In this document: one piece after another, positions 41,913 through 52,467 of the stretch
How positions within the stretch are numbered: the stretch's first letter is position 1
Layout: each line of letters opens with the position of its first letter
Assembly: GCF_001514125.1 (NCBI RefSeq)
Contig: NZ_KQ948558.1
Span: 124,001 to 188,000 of the forward strand
Origin: Streptomyces longwoodensis
GTDB lineage: Bacteria; Actinomycetota; Actinomycetes; Streptomycetales; Streptomycetaceae
Reading direction: 5' to 3'
Length of the DNA: 64,000 bases
Made by a program: the position numbers and the translations under genes
Notes under the pieces: generated by a model
Databases searched by the model: none
What the model saw: only the letters and a program-made list of their open reading frames with translations
Told to the model about the DNA's origin: nothing

Positions 41913-43241
41913 TCAGCCGGCGTCCGCGGTGACGGGCTCGGGGTGTGCCTCGGACGCGAAGGCGAGGAGGCCGTCGAGCACCTCGTCGCGGAAGGCCGTC
42001 ATGAAGGACGGCGTGAAGCAGCCGGTGTAGTGCGGGAACTCGATGGACAGGCGGCCCTCGAAGGAGACCACGCACGCCATGACGGGGCTGCGCCCGGCCT
42101 GCGGGAAGTAGTTCTCGCGGCCCGGCACCAGGCGGACGTCGACGGCGTCCAGGCCGTCCGGCAGGCGGGGCCCGGGGACGACGCCCATGTTGGTGACGAT
42201 CACCGTGGCCAGCTGGAGGGCGGGGTTGCGGGGGATCTCCGGGGTGATGCGCATCTCGTGGAAGTGACCGCCCCCGGCGATGAAGTCGGTGAGCCGCGCG
42301 TGGACGGTGCGGGCCAGGCCCAGCGGGTCGGACGTCTCGGCGACTTCCAGGGTCTGCAGGTGCGTGGTGACGGCGGGCACCATCACGGACGGCTCCAGCG
42401 GCGGCGTCAGCCGCGAGCGCAGGTCGACGGGTGACAGACAGCCCAGGGTGCGCGGGCCGTCGCCGGTGAGCCGCCGGCGGGCGGTGGCGAGCAGGGCGGC
42501 GGCGACCAGCGCGTGGACGGACACGCCGGCCTGCCGTGCCCGCTCGCGCAGGCGGGCGGTCCGGTCGGTGTCCAGCGTCAGCCGGCACACCTCGATGTGC
42601 CCCTCGTCGGCCGCCTCCCCGGGCGCACCGGGCGGCGCCGCGTCGTAGCGCACCAGGTCGACGGGGTGGTCCTCGGCGTGCGCGGTGCGCGCGGCCAGGT
42701 ACGCGGCGGTGTCCGCCTCGTCGGCCGGCGGCAGCAGCGCGCTCACGGGCTCCGGCCAGTCCGGGGTGTCCGGCAGGTCCGCGCCGGGCGCCCCGGTGCG
42801 CGGCCGTCCGCCGGTGACGAGGGCGCGGTAGTGGTCCCACAGCGTGTTGTGGAGGGCGATGCTGCTGTGCCCGTCGGTCACGGTGTGGTCCACCAGCAGG
42901 ACGAACAGGTGCTCCTCGCCGTCCGGCGCGCTGACCAGGGTCGCCCGGGACAGCGGACCGCCCACGGTGAGGGGCCGGTTCAGCTCCGTCGCGTAGGCCT
43001 CCGCCAGGTCTCCGGTGCGCGTCTCCAGGCGGGGCCGGGCGGCCTCGTCCAGCAGCGCCAGCGCGGGGCCGGTGCCGTCCGTCACGATGCGGGAGCGCAG
43101 GGTCGGGTGGGCCTGCGTCACGGTCTGGAACGCGGCGGCCAGCGCCTCGACGTCGACGTGGCCGCGCAGGGTGCAGGACAGGACGGCCCTGCTGCGCTGG
43201 CCCACGTAGAGCGTCTCAACCGGACACAGCGGACGGTGCAT
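41913..43241 (-). CDS. antB: Acyltransferase AntB (condensation/PapA-like)
   Basis: A 442-residue stand-alone condensation-fold acyltransferase with the catalytic motif HTVTDG (His119, Asp123) and the late structural motif region around NPALQLATVIVTNMG. In antimycin biosynthesis AntB adds the variable acyl group to the C8 hydroxyl of the dilactone. It is divergent from antC, with two PAS-LuxR-type operators between them. Confidence 0.9.
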   Translation of the reverse strand: MHRPLCPVETLYVGQRSRAVLSCTLRGHVDVEALAAAFQTVTQAHPTLRSRIVTDGTGPALALLDEAARPRLETRTGDLAEAYATELNRPLTVGGPLSRATLVSAPDGEEHLFVLLVDHTVTDGHSSIALHNTLWDHYRALVTGGRPRTGAPGADLPDTPDWPEPVSALLPPADEADTAAYLAARTAHAEDHPVDLVRYDAAPPGAPGEAADEGHIEVCRLTLDTDRTARLRERARQAGVSVHALVAAALLATARRRLTGDGPRTLGCLSPVDLRSRLTPPLEPSVMVPAVTTHLQTLEVAETSDPLGLARTVHARLTDFIAGGGHFHEMRITPEIPRNPALQLATVIVTNMGVVPGPRLPDGLDAVDVRLVPGRENYFPQAGRSPVMACVVSFEGRLSIEFPHYTGCFTPSFMTAFRDEVLDGLLAFASEAHPEPVTADAG

Positions 43242-43392
43242 GACGGCGGCCCTCTTCTCGGTCGTCCAACGGGGTGGCCCCGGGCGGGTCCGGCCTGTCG
43301 CCGCAATTGCGTCCCGGGGCGTCGAAGTCGCGTCCGAGAGTGCACCGCGCGCCGCCGCCGATTCCACCCGGAACGCCGCCGGAAAGGGAAGT

Positions 43393-43408
43393 CGCGTGAT
43401 TTCCCTAG
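43393..43408. promoter_or_regulatory. PAS-LuxR (PimM/FscRI-type) binding site 1
   Basis: CGCGTGATTTCCCTAG matches 14 of 16 positions of the published PimM-family consensus CTVGGGAWWTCCCBAG, including the complete right half TTTCCCTAG. Confidence 0.65.
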
Positions 43409-43447
43409 AAGTTCGTGGCGCATGCACACTCCCCCGGCCGGCGTTCT

Positions 43448-43463
43448 CTGGGGAATTCCCTGA
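43448..43463. promoter_or_regulatory. PAS-LuxR (PimM/FscRI-type) binding site 2
   Basis: CTGGGGAATTCCCTGA matches 14 of 16 positions of CTVGGGAWWTCCCBAG and has the perfect inner palindrome GGGAATTCCC. Confidence 0.75.
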
Positions 43464-43722
43464 ATTGCCGCGCGCGGGCCGGTGCCGCCTTGACCGGCCG
43501 GAGCGCGGTGGCGCACCGTGATGAGCCGTAGAACCGGGGCCGGGACGACGGGTGTTCACCGGATTCCCGGCGTGCGACCTCCTTCCCCGCTTCGTGGACC
43601 GGTCCGGCGCGCAGTCACACGCGAGGGCGGCGCGGGGCGGTGGCCGCACCGCTCCTGTCCGGTCCGATCCGGTCGTGCCGTCGCCGGCCGGGACACTTCG
43701 GTTGCCACGTGAGGGTTGTGCT

Positions 43723-46700
43723 ATGTCACTCCAGCAGGACGAGCGGCGTCCGCTGTCCGGGGCCCAGGAGGGTCTCTGGTACGCCGGGCGGCTCGCGTCG
43801 GACAGCGCCGCGTACAACACCGGCGAGGCGGTGGAGATCCACGGGCCGCTCGACACGGGCCTGTTCGAGACCGCGCTGCGCCGCACGGTCGCCGAGGCGG
43901 ACACCTTCGCCCTGCGGTTCACCGACACCGAGGACGGTCCCCGCTGCCACCGCGCCGCCGACCCGGACGACTGGCCCCTGCACCTCGTCGACGTCCGGGA
44001 CGCCGACGACCCCCAGGAGGCCGCCTGGGACTGGATCCGCGCCGACCTGGCCACCCCCGTGGACCTGGAGAAGGGCCCGCTGTTCTCGCACGCCCTGCTG
44101 GCGCTGGCGCCGGACCGGTACATCTGGCTGCTGAGGGCCCACCACATCCTGCTCGACGGCTACAGCTACAAGCTGCTGGGCCGGCGGCTGGCCGAGGTGT
44201 ACAACGCGCTCGCCGCCGGGCGCGAGCCGGACCCCTCCGGGTTCGCGCCGGCGGGCCGGCTCCAGGAGGAGGAGGCCGCCTACCGCGCGGGCGACCGCCA
44301 CACCCGTGACCGCGCCCACTGGGCCGAGCGCCTGGCCGGGCTGCCCGAACCGCCGCGCCTCACCTCCCGTGCGGCCGCCCCGACCGCTCCCTTCCTGCGC
44401 CGCACCGCCGAGCTGGCGCCGGCCGAGGTGGCCGCCCTGGACGCGGCGGCCTCGCGCCTGGGCGTCGCCCGCGCCGACCTGCTGGCCACGGCCACCGCCC
44501 TGTACCTGCACCGCATGACCGGCGCCGACGACCTGGTGCTGGGCCTGGCCACGATGAGCCGCCTCGGCAGCGCCGCGCTGCGCACCCCGGGCACGGCCTC
44601 CGACGTGCTGCCGCTGCGGGTGCGCGCCACCGCGGGAACGCCGCTCGAGGAGATCGCGCGGGGCGTCGCCGAGGAGCTGCGCGCCCTGCGCCGCCACCAG
44701 GCGTACCGGGGCGAGTACCTGCGCCGCGACCTCGGACTGCTGGGTACCGGGCGCCGGCTGTACGGGCCCGTGCTGAACATCGTGCCCTTCGACGAGTCGC
44801 CCGTGTTCGACGGCCGCCCCACCACCTGGCACCACCTGTCCGGCGGCGCCGTGGACGACCTCCAGATCTCGGTGCGGCCCGGCGCCGAGGCCGGGGGGCT
44901 GTGGCTGGCCTTCGACGCCAACCCCGCCCTGTACGAGGAGGACGAACTCGCCCTGCACCGCGAGCGGTTCCTCACCGTGCTGCGCCGGCTGGCCGAGGCC
45001 GCCCCGACGGCCGCGCCGGCCGAGCTGGACGTCCTGCTGCCCGGCGAGCACCCCCGCGACACCACGGTGCGCACGCATCCGGTGGAGCGCACTCTCACCG
45101 AGCTGTTCGAGGAGCAGGCGGCCACCGTTCCCGGGCGGACCGCCGTCACCTGCGGCGACACCGGGCTGACGTACGCGGAGCTCAACGCCGAGGCCAACCG
45201 GCTGGCCCGGCTGCTGACCGAGCACGGCGCCGGTCCCGGCCGGGTGGTGGCGCTGGCGCTGGAGCGCGGGGTACGGCTGCTGCCCGCGCTGCTCGGCGTC
45301 CTCAAGACCGGCGCCGCCTACCTGCCCCTGGACCCCGGCCACCCGGCCGAGCGGCTGCGCCTGGTCGTGGAGGACGCCGCGCCCGTCGCGCTGGTCACCG
45401 AGCGGGCCCACGCCCACCTGGGCGGCGGGTCGGTGCCCACCGTGCTCCTGGACGACCCGCGGGTCGCCGCGGACCTGGCCGCGCGCCCCGCCGGCGACCT
45501 GACCGACGCCGACCGGCACGGGCCGACGGGCCCCGCCGACGTCGCGTACATCATCCACACCTCGGGCTCCACCGGCCGCCCCAAGGGCGTCCCGGTGCCG
45601 CACGCCAACGTGGTGCGCCTGTTCGCGGCCGCCGCCGAGCACTTCGGCTTCGGCCCGGACGACGTGTGGACGCTGTTCCACTCCTACGCCTTCGACTTCT
45701 CGGTGTGGGAGATGTGGGGCGCGCTGCTGCACGGCGGACGCCTCGTCGTCGTCCCCCACGCCGTCAGCCGCTCCCCGCGGGACTTCCTGGACCTGCTGCA
45801 CCGCGAGGGCGTCACCGTCCTCAACCAGACGCCGTCCGCCTTCGAGCAGCTGGCCGACGCCGACCTCGAACGCGGCGGGGACAGCGGGGCGTTGCGCTAC
45901 GTCGTCTTCGGCGGTGAGGCCCTGCGCCCGGCGCGGCTGCGGCCCTGGGCCGACCGGCACGGCCTGGACCGGCCCGAGCTGGTGAACATGTACGGCATCA
46001 CCGAGACCACCGTGCACGTCACCCACCACCGCCTGACCCGGGCCGACCTGGACGACCCGCGGCGCGGCAGCGTCATCGGCCGGCCCCTGTCCGACCTGCG
46101 CGTCCACCTCCTGGACGGTGGGGGCCGGCCCGTCCCGCCCGGCGCGAGCGGCGAGATGTACGTCTCCGGTGCCGGGGTCGCCGCCGGGTACCTGCACCGG
46201 CCCGAGCTGACCGCCGAGCGCTTCCTCGACGACCCGTTCGGGCCGCCCGGCACCCGCATGTACCGCTCGGGCGACCTGGCGCGGCGCCGTCCCGACGGCA
46301 CCCTGGACTACCTGGGCCGTGCCGACGCCCAGGTGCAGATCCGCGGCTTCCGCGTGGAGCCGGGCGAGATCGAGGCCGTCCTCGCCGCCCACCCGCGGGT
46401 GGCCCGGGCCGCGGTCCTCGCCCGCCGCGCCGACAACGGCGTCCAGCAGCTCGTGGCCTACGTCCTCACCGCCGGCGACACGCCCGCCGACCCGGCCGAG
46501 CTGCGGGCCCACGCCGCCGCCCGCCTGCCCGAGCACATGGTCCCGGCCGCCTGTGTCGCCGTGGACGCCCTGCCGCTGACCGCCAACGGCAAGCTCGACG
46601 TACGGGCGCTGCCCGCACCGGACTTCACCGCCGCCGCCTCCGGCACCCGGCCCGCGACCCCGCACCAGGCGCTGGTGTGCGCCCTGTTCGAGGACGTGCT

Positions 46701-49700
46701 GAAGCTGCCGCGCGACAGCGTCGGCATCGACGTCAACTTCTTCGACCTGGGCGGCGACTCGCTGCTCGCCACCCGCCTGCTGGCCCGGCTGCGGCACGAC
46801 ACCGGCGCGGAGATCGCCATCACCGCCCTGTTCGAGACACCCACCCCGGCCGCGCTCGCGGCCCGGCTCGCCGCGGACTCGGCCGACCCCTCCGACGCGC
46901 TGCCCCGGCCCGTCCTGGGCGCCGCCGTCCGTCCCGAGCGGGTGCCGCTGTCGTACGCGCAGGAGCGCATGTGGTTCCTGCACCGGCTCGGGGACCGGGC
47001 CGCCACCTACAACATCCCGCTCGTGGTGACCGCGCCCCCCGGCCTGGACGCCGACGCGCTGGAGGCCGCGCTCGGCGACCTGGCCGACCGCCACGAGAGC
47101 CTGCGCACCGTGGTCGCCGAGCACGACGGCACCCCCTACCAGCGCGTCCTGCCGCCTGGTGCGCTGCGCCCGCGGCTGCACCGGGTCGACTGCCCGGCCG
47201 CGGAGAGCGCCGCCCACGTGGAGGCCGCCCTGCGCCACCGCTTCGACCTGGGAGCGGAGAGCCCTCTGGCCGCCTGGCTGCTGGGCCCGGCCGACGCGCG
47301 CACGCTGGTGCTCCTGCTGCACCACAGCGCCGCCGACGGCTGGTCGCTGCGGCCGTTCGCCGAGGACCTGGGCACGGCCTACGCCGCCCGCCGTGCCGGC
47401 CGCGCCCCCGTGTGGACGCCCCTGGAGGTGCAGTACGCCGACTACGCCCTGTGGCAGCGCGCCCTGCTGGCGCCGGAGCCCGACGGCACGGGCCGGCTGG
47501 AGCGGCTGACCGCGCACTGGCGCGCGGCCCTGGCCGGCCTGCCCGAGGAGTGCGGCCTGCCCGGTGACCGGCCGCGCCCCGCGACACCGCGCGGGACGGG
47601 CGCGCACCTCGAGGCGGCCGTGGACGCCGCCCTGCACCGCGACCTGCTCGCCCTGGCCGACCGGGAGGGCGCGAGCCTGTTCATGGTGCTGCACGCCGCC
47701 CTCAGCGCGCTGCTCACCCGCTGCGGCGCCGGTGAGGACGTCGTCCTGGGCACCCCGGTGGCCGGCCGCACCGAGCCCGCCCTGGACCCGCTGATCGGGC
47801 TGATCACCAACACGCTGGTGCTGCGCGCCGACACCTCCGGCGACCCGGCCTTCCGCGACCTGCTGGCCCGGCTGCGCTCCGCCGACCTGACCGCCCTGGA
47901 CCACCAGGACCTGCCCTTCGACCGGCTCGTCGACGAGCTCAACCCGCCCCGCCACCCCGGCCGGCACCCCGTGTTCCAGGTGATGCTGGCCCTGCAGAAC
48001 AACGACCCGGCCGTCCTCGAACTCGACGGGCACCGGGACCGGTTGCGGCCGACCGCCACCGGCACCGCCAAGTTCGACCTCTTCGTCGACGTCCTGGAAC
48101 GGCACACCCCCGAGGGCACCCCCGACGGCCTGACCCTGCACGTCGAGTACGCCACCGACCTCTACGACCCCTCCACCGCCGAGGCGTTCGCCCGGGCCCT
48201 GCACGACGTCCTGCGCGCGGTGAGCGCCGACCCCGCCGTGCGCGTCGGGCAGTTGCCCGCGGTCCCCGAGCGCACGCCCGTCCCGGCCGGGCCCGCGGCC
48301 GGGGAGCTGGAGGCGGCCGCGTTGTCCGTGCCGGGCATCCGCGCCGCCCGCGCCCTGTCCGGCGCCGACGGCCGCGCTCCGCGCCTGTACGTGGTGCCGG
48401 GGCGCGCCGACGCCGCGGACCGCGTCGAGGAGGTCCTGGACCGCGCCGGCCACACCGCCGTCCGGGTCACCGCCGTCAACGCCCTGCCGCACGACGAGGA
48501 CGGACGGCTCGACACGGACGCGCTGTCCGCCCTGCCCGCCGTAGACCGCGCCGCGGCGGCCGCCTGGCACGAGCGCCTGGCCCGCGTCCCCGGGGTGACC
48601 CACGCCGAGGTGACGGTCGAGGACACCCCGGAGGAACTGGACCGCCGTCACGCCGGACGGGCCGACCGCGCCCCGGACACCACGGGCGCCGCGTCCGCCT
48701 CGGCCGGCACCCCGGCGTCCGCCGTGCCGGCGCTCAGCGAGGGCCCGGCGCTGGTCGAACCGTCCGTCGCCGGCTGGGCGCAGGCCCTGCGCCGCGCCGC
48801 CGAGCGGGGGCGGGGCGACATCGTCCACGTGCACGCCGACGGGAGCGAGCACCGGCGCAGCTACGCCTCGCTCGTCCCCGAGGCGTCCCGGGTGCTGGCC
48901 GGACTGCGCCGGGCGGGCCTGCGGCCCGGCGACCAGGTGATCCTCCAGTGCGACGTCACCGAGGACTTCCTGGCCGTGCTGTGGGGCTGCATCCTGGGCG
49001 GTTTCGTCGCCGTCCCGCTGACCGTTCCCGCCTCCTACGACACGCCCTCGGCGGCGCTCACCAAGCTGGAGGGCATCTGGCGGATGCTGGGCCGGCCCTG
49101 GGTCGTGTGCTCCGCCGACCGCGAGGGCGGCCTGCGGGGCCTGGCCGCCCGACAGAACTGGCCCGGCCTGCGCCTGACCACGGCCGACGAGCTGCGGGAG
49201 GCACCGGAGGACCACGACTGGTACGAGGCCCGGCCCGACGACCTCATCCTGATGCTGATGACGTCCGGCAGCACCGGCCTGCCCAAGGCGGTGCGGCTCA
49301 CCCACCGCAACGTGCTGACCCGTTCGGCCGCCACCGAGCAGATGAACGGGCTCGACGCCTCGGACGTCTCCCTGAACTGGATCCCGCTCGACCACGTCAC
49401 CGGCGTGGTGATGTTCCACCTGCGGGACGTGTACCTGGGCTGCCGCCAGGTCCACGCGCCCACCTCGTGGATCCTGCAGGACCCGCCACGCTGGATGGAC
49501 CTCGCCGACCGGCACCGGGTCACCGTCACGTGGGCGCCCAACTTCGCGTTCGGTCTCCTCGCCGAGCAGGCCGACCGGTTCGCCGACCGCTCGTGGGACC
49601 TGTCGCCGATGCGGCTGGTGATGAACGCCGGTGAGGTCGTCGTGGCCGCCGCGGCCCGCCGCTTCCTGCACGTCCTGGAGCCGTTCGGCCTGCCGCAGGA

Positions 49701-52467
49701 CGTGATGCACCCCGGCTGGGGCATGTCCGAGACCTGCTCGGTGGTCACCGACGTCTCCCTGGCTCCCCGACCGGTCCCCGGCGAGGGAACGTTCGTGAGC
49801 TGCGGGCTGCCGTACCCCGGGTTCGCGATGCGCGTCGTCGACGACTCCGGCACGGTGCTCGCCGAGGGCGACGCCGGCCGCCTCCAGGTCCGCGGCACCT
49901 CCGTGACCGGCGGCTACCACGACAACCCCGGTGCGAACGCGGAGGCGTTCACCGAGGACGGCTGGTTCGACACCGGGGACCTGGCGTTCCTGCGCGGCGG
50001 TGAGCTCTACATCACCGGGCGCGCCAAGGACGTCATCATCGTCAACGGCGTCAACCACTACAGCCACGAGATCGAGGCGTGCGTCGAGGAACTGCCGCAC
50101 GTGGAGCGGAGCTTCACCGCCGCCGTCGCGGTGCGCTCCGACCCCTCGGCGCCCACCGACGAACTCGCCCTGTTCTTCCACCTCGCCCCCGAGGCCGCCG
50201 ACGGGGACACCGCGGCCGCCCTGCGGGAGATCGCCGGCAAGGTGACCCGCGAGATCGGCGTCAGCCCCGCCTTCCTCGTCCCGGTCGCGCAGGACGCCAT
50301 CCCCAAGACGGAGATCGGCAAGATCCAGCGCACCAAGCTGCGCAAGAGCTTCGAGGCGGGCGCGTTCGACGAGCAGGTGCGCGCGACCCAGCTGCTGCTG
50401 GGCACCGCCGCGACCGTGCCCGACTGGTTCCTGCGGCCGGTCTGGCAGCGCGCACGGCAGCACGCCCCGCGGGAGACCGCGCCCGGCCGGCACACCCTGG
50501 TCCTCGCGGGCGACGACGCCCGCTCGCTGCGGTTCGCCGAGCGGATCGCCGTCACCCTGCGGGCCACGGGCGAGCGCTGCACCGTCGCCTCCGACGGCAC
50601 GTCGTACGCCCGCCTCGACGCGGCCCGTTACCGGGTGCGGCCCGGCGAGCAGGCCGATCTCGCCGCGCTGCTCGACGAGTTGGAGCGCGACGAGCGGCCG
50701 GTCGACGCCGTGGTCCACCTCGGTGGCCTGCGCGACGCGGACTCCGCGCCGACCACCCCGTACGACGACACCGGCGCCCTGTCCCTGCTCGCCCTCGCCC
50801 GGGCCCTCGTCTCCCGCACCGGACGGCAGCGCCCCGTCGATCTGGTGTACGCCACCACGGGCGCCCGGCAAGTGCACGCCGAGGAGCCGGCCGACCCGGG
50901 TCACGCCATGGCGGGCGCCCTGCTCAAGTCGCTTGCGGAGGAGCTGGGCTGGCTGCGCGGCACGCACGTCGACCTGCCGGCGGGCGCCGGTGAGGAGGCG
51001 GTGGAGCTGCTGCTCGCCGAGGCGCGCGTCGACCCCGACGCCGCCGAGGTGGCGTACCGCGACGGCCACCGCCACGTGCGCCGCCTCGCCCCGCTGCCGG
51101 AGGCGCCCCCGCGTCCCCAGACCGCCACCGACGAGGGCTTCACCCTGGTCACCGGCGGTCTGGGCGGAGTCGGCGGCGAGGTCGCGGCGCACCTGCTGGG
51201 CACGCCCGGCACCCGGCTGCTGGTCCTGGGCCGCACGCCCGAGGACGCCCTGGACGCCCCTGACGTCCCCGCCGGCGGAGTACGGCGCGGGGAGGTGCTG
51301 CGGCGGCTGCGCGAGCTGGGCGAGGTCCGCTACGCCTGCGCCGACGTCACCGACGAGCCCCGGGTGCGCGCCGCCGTGGACGCGGCCGCCGAGGTGTGGG
51401 GAGTGCCCCTGACCTCGGTGCTGCACCTGGCCGGGACGCTCGTGGAGCGCCCGGTGGGCGAGCTGGACGAGGACACCTGGCGGCAGGCGCTGGCGGCGAA
51501 GGCGGGCGGCGCGTGGACGCTGCACCGGCTGACCGCCGATCACCCCGTCTCCTCCTTCGTCACGTTCTCCTCCGTCAACGGCTTCTTCGGCGGGGCGATG
51601 AACGCCGCCTACGCCGCGGCCAACGCCGCGCTGGACGCCCTCGCGCTGTACCGGCGCAGCCGTGGGCTGCCCGCGCAGTCGCTGGCCTGGAGCATGTGGC
51701 GCGAGCAGGGCGTCAGCCGCGGCTACCGGCTCGCCGCGCTCACCGAGGCCCGCGGCTACCGGCTGCTGGACGGGCCGGCCGCGCTGCGCTCCTTCGACCT
51801 GGCGCGCTCGCTGGACGTCCCGCACCTGCTGATCGGCGCCGACCGCACCGCCCCCTGGGTGCGCAGCCACGTCACGGCGCCCGTGCGGCCGGTGCGGCGC
51901 CTTGCCGCCCGCGTCGGCCTGGCGGACGGCGCCGACCTGGGTGCCCTGTACCGCGCGGCAGGGGACGCCGCCCGTGCGGCGGGCCTGGCGGACGACTGGG
52001 TGCTGCGCTCGGCGGGCACCACCGGCCACCAGGACGAGCAGGCCGACCCGGGCGAGGACGCCCGCCGGCTGGAGGGCAGGCTCGCCGAGGTGTGGTGCGC
52101 GGTGCTGGGCCGCGACCGGGTGGGCCTGGACGAGAACTTCTTCGACCTGGGCGGCAACTCGCTGCTGCTGGTCACCGCGCAGTCCGCCGTCAACAGCGCC
52201 TTCGACGCCGACGTGTCGGTGGTCGACCTGTTCGCCCACCCCACCGTCCGCGCCCTGGCCCGCCACCTGGCGGCCACCGCCCGGCCCGCCGCCCAGCCGG
52301 CACCGGGGTCGGACGGTTCCGGTGCCCGGGCGGAGGACCCGGCCGGGCACCGGTCCGCCGGGCCCGCGCCCAGCGGCCTGGACCGCGCCAAGGAACAAGC
52401 ACAACGGCAGCGAGCGGCCCGCGCCCGCCGCACCGCACGCCACGGAAAGGACCGCGGCCATGCATGA
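43723..52467 (+). CDS. antC: Antimycin NRPS AntC (C-A-T-C-A-KR-T)
   Basis: A 2914-residue dimodular synthetase; ATG at 43723 is the start that gives LSGAQEGLW at the head of the first condensation domain. C1 has HHILLDG (His140). A1 carries D658 and a code that I read as D-F-W-N-V-G-M-V-H-K, the threonine signature. T1: GGDSL, Ser1013. C2: HHSAADG (His1201). A2 (about 1640-2240, TSGSTGLPK from 1847) resembles acyl-CoA ligases and lacks the amino-acid Asp, as expected for a keto acid (pyruvate) activator. KR: TGGLGGVGG at 2477 and Tyr2630. T2: GGNSL, Ser2813. The order agrees with AntC, which adds Thr and pyruvate reduced to lactate. It overlaps antD by 8 bp. Confidence 0.95.
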   Translation: MSLQQDERRPLSGAQEGLWYAGRLASDSAAYNTGEAVEIHGPLDTGLFETALRRTVAEADTFALRFTDTEDGPRCHRAADPDDWPLHLVDVRDADDPQEAAWDWIRADLATPVDLEKGPLFSHALLALAPDRYIWLLRAHHILLDGYSYKLLGRRLAEVYNALAAGREPDPSGFAPAGRLQEEEAAYRAGDRHTRDRAHWAERLAGLPEPPRLTSRAAAPTAPFLRRTAELAPAEVAALDAAASRLGVARADLLATATALYLHRMTGADDLVLGLATMSRLGSAALRTPGTASDVLPLRVRATAGTPLEEIARGVAEELRALRRHQAYRGEYLRRDLGLLGTGRRLYGPVLNIVPFDESPVFDGRPTTWHHLSGGAVDDLQISVRPGAEAGGLWLAFDANPALYEEDELALHRERFLTVLRRLAEAAPTAAPAELDVLLPGEHPRDTTVRTHPVERTLTELFEEQAATVPGRTAVTCGDTGLTYAELNAEANRLARLLTEHGAGPGRVVALALERGVRLLPALLGVLKTGAAYLPLDPGHPAERLRLVVEDAAPVALVTERAHAHLGGGSVPTVLLDDPRVAADLAARPAGDLTDADRHGPTGPADVAYIIHTSGSTGRPKGVPVPHANVVRLFAAAAEHFGFGPDDVWTLFHSYAFDFSVWEMWGALLHGGRLVVVPHAVSRSPRDFLDLLHREGVTVLNQTPSAFEQLADADLERGGDSGALRYVVFGGEALRPARLRPWADRHGLDRPELVNMYGITETTVHVTHHRLTRADLDDPRRGSVIGRPLSDLRVHLLDGGGRPVPPGASGEMYVSGAGVAAGYLHRPELTAERFLDDPFGPPGTRMYRSGDLARRRPDGTLDYLGRADAQVQIRGFRVEPGEIEAVLAAHPRVARAAVLARRADNGVQQLVAYVLTAGDTPADPAELRAHAAARLPEHMVPAACVAVDALPLTANGKLDVRALPAPDFTAAASGTRPATPHQALVCALFEDVLKLPRDSVGIDVNFFDLGGDSLLATRLLARLRHDTGAEIAITALFETPTPAALAARLAADSADPSDALPRPVLGAAVRPERVPLSYAQERMWFLHRLGDRAATYNIPLVVTAPPGLDADALEAALGDLADRHESLRTVVAEHDGTPYQRVLPPGALRPRLHRVDCPAAESAAHVEAALRHRFDLGAESPLAAWLLGPADARTLVLLLHHSAADGWSLRPFAEDLGTAYAARRAGRAPVWTPLEVQYADYALWQRALLAPEPDGTGRLERLTAHWRAALAGLPEECGLPGDRPRPATPRGTGAHLEAAVDAALHRDLLALADREGASLFMVLHAALSALLTRCGAGEDVVLGTPVAGRTEPALDPLIGLITNTLVLRADTSGDPAFRDLLARLRSADLTALDHQDLPFDRLVDELNPPRHPGRHPVFQVMLALQNNDPAVLELDGHRDRLRPTATGTAKFDLFVDVLERHTPEGTPDGLTLHVEYATDLYDPSTAEAFARALHDVLRAVSADPAVRVGQLPAVPERTPVPAGPAAGELEAAALSVPGIRAARALSGADGRAPRLYVVPGRADAADRVEEVLDRAGHTAVRVTAVNALPHDEDGRLDTDALSALPAVDRAAAAAWHERLARVPGVTHAEVTVEDTPEELDRRHAGRADRAPDTTGAASASAGTPASAVPALSEGPALVEPSVAGWAQALRRAAERGRGDIVHVHADGSEHRRSYASLVPEASRVLAGLRRAGLRPGDQVILQCDVTEDFLAVLWGCILGGFVAVPLTVPASYDTPSAALTKLEGIWRMLGRPWVVCSADREGGLRGLAARQNWPGLRLTTADELREAPEDHDWYEARPDDLILMLMTSGSTGLPKAVRLTHRNVLTRSAATEQMNGLDASDVSLNWIPLDHVTGVVMFHLRDVYLGCRQVHAPTSWILQDPPRWMDLADRHRVTVTWAPNFAFGLLAEQADRFADRSWDLSPMRLVMNAGEVVVAAAARRFLHVLEPFGLPQDVMHPGWGMSETCSVVTDVSLAPRPVPGEGTFVSCGLPYPGFAMRVVDDSGTVLAEGDAGRLQVRGTSVTGGYHDNPGANAEAFTEDGWFDTGDLAFLRGGELYITGRAKDVIIVNGVNHYSHEIEACVEELPHVERSFTAAVAVRSDPSAPTDELALFFHLAPEAADGDTAAALREIAGKVTREIGVSPAFLVPVAQDAIPKTEIGKIQRTKLRKSFEAGAFDEQVRATQLLLGTAATVPDWFLRPVWQRARQHAPRETAPGRHTLVLAGDDARSLRFAERIAVTLRATGERCTVASDGTSYARLDAARYRVRPGEQADLAALLDELERDERPVDAVVHLGGLRDADSAPTTPYDDTGALSLLALARALVSRTGRQRPVDLVYATTGARQVHAEEPADPGHAMAGALLKSLAEELGWLRGTHVDLPAGAGEEAVELLLAEARVDPDAAEVAYRDGHRHVRRLAPLPEAPPRPQTATDEGFTLVTGGLGGVGGEVAAHLLGTPGTRLLVLGRTPEDALDAPDVPAGGVRRGEVLRRLRELGEVRYACADVTDEPRVRAAVDAAAEVWGVPLTSVLHLAGTLVERPVGELDEDTWRQALAAKAGGAWTLHRLTADHPVSSFVTFSSVNGFFGGAMNAAYAAANAALDALALYRRSRGLPAQSLAWSMWREQGVSRGYRLAALTEARGYRLLDGPAALRSFDLARSLDVPHLLIGADRTAPWVRSHVTAPVRPVRRLAARVGLADGADLGALYRAAGDAARAAGLADDWVLRSAGTTGHQDEQADPGEDARRLEGRLAEVWCAVLGRDRVGLDENFFDLGGNSLLLVTAQSAVNSAFDADVSVVDLFAHPTVRALARHLAATARPAAQPAPGSDGSGARAEDPAGHRSAGPAPSGLDRAKEQAQRQRAARARRTARHGKDRGHA

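Larger units (their letters stand above)
43242..43722. promoter_or_regulatory. antB-antC divergent promoter region
   Basis: A 481-bp gap with no gene. It contains two palindromes of the PAS-LuxR type at 43393 and 43448, 55 bases apart (about five helical turns), and less GC-rich sequence around 43390-43470, so both divergent promoters probably lie there. The 260 bp between the second site and antC may hold a long 5' untranslated region. Confidence 0.65.

Noticed and set aside
43552..43722. Upstream extension of antC (57 codons)
   Set aside because: The extra residues are not part of a condensation domain, and ATG at 43723 places LSGAQEGLW at the usual distance from the start.
48700..50440. 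Second AntC adenylation domain as an ordinary amino-acid A domain
   Set aside because: It resembles acyl-CoA ligases, lacks the Asp that binds the amino group, and is followed by a KR, so keto-acid activation fits better.
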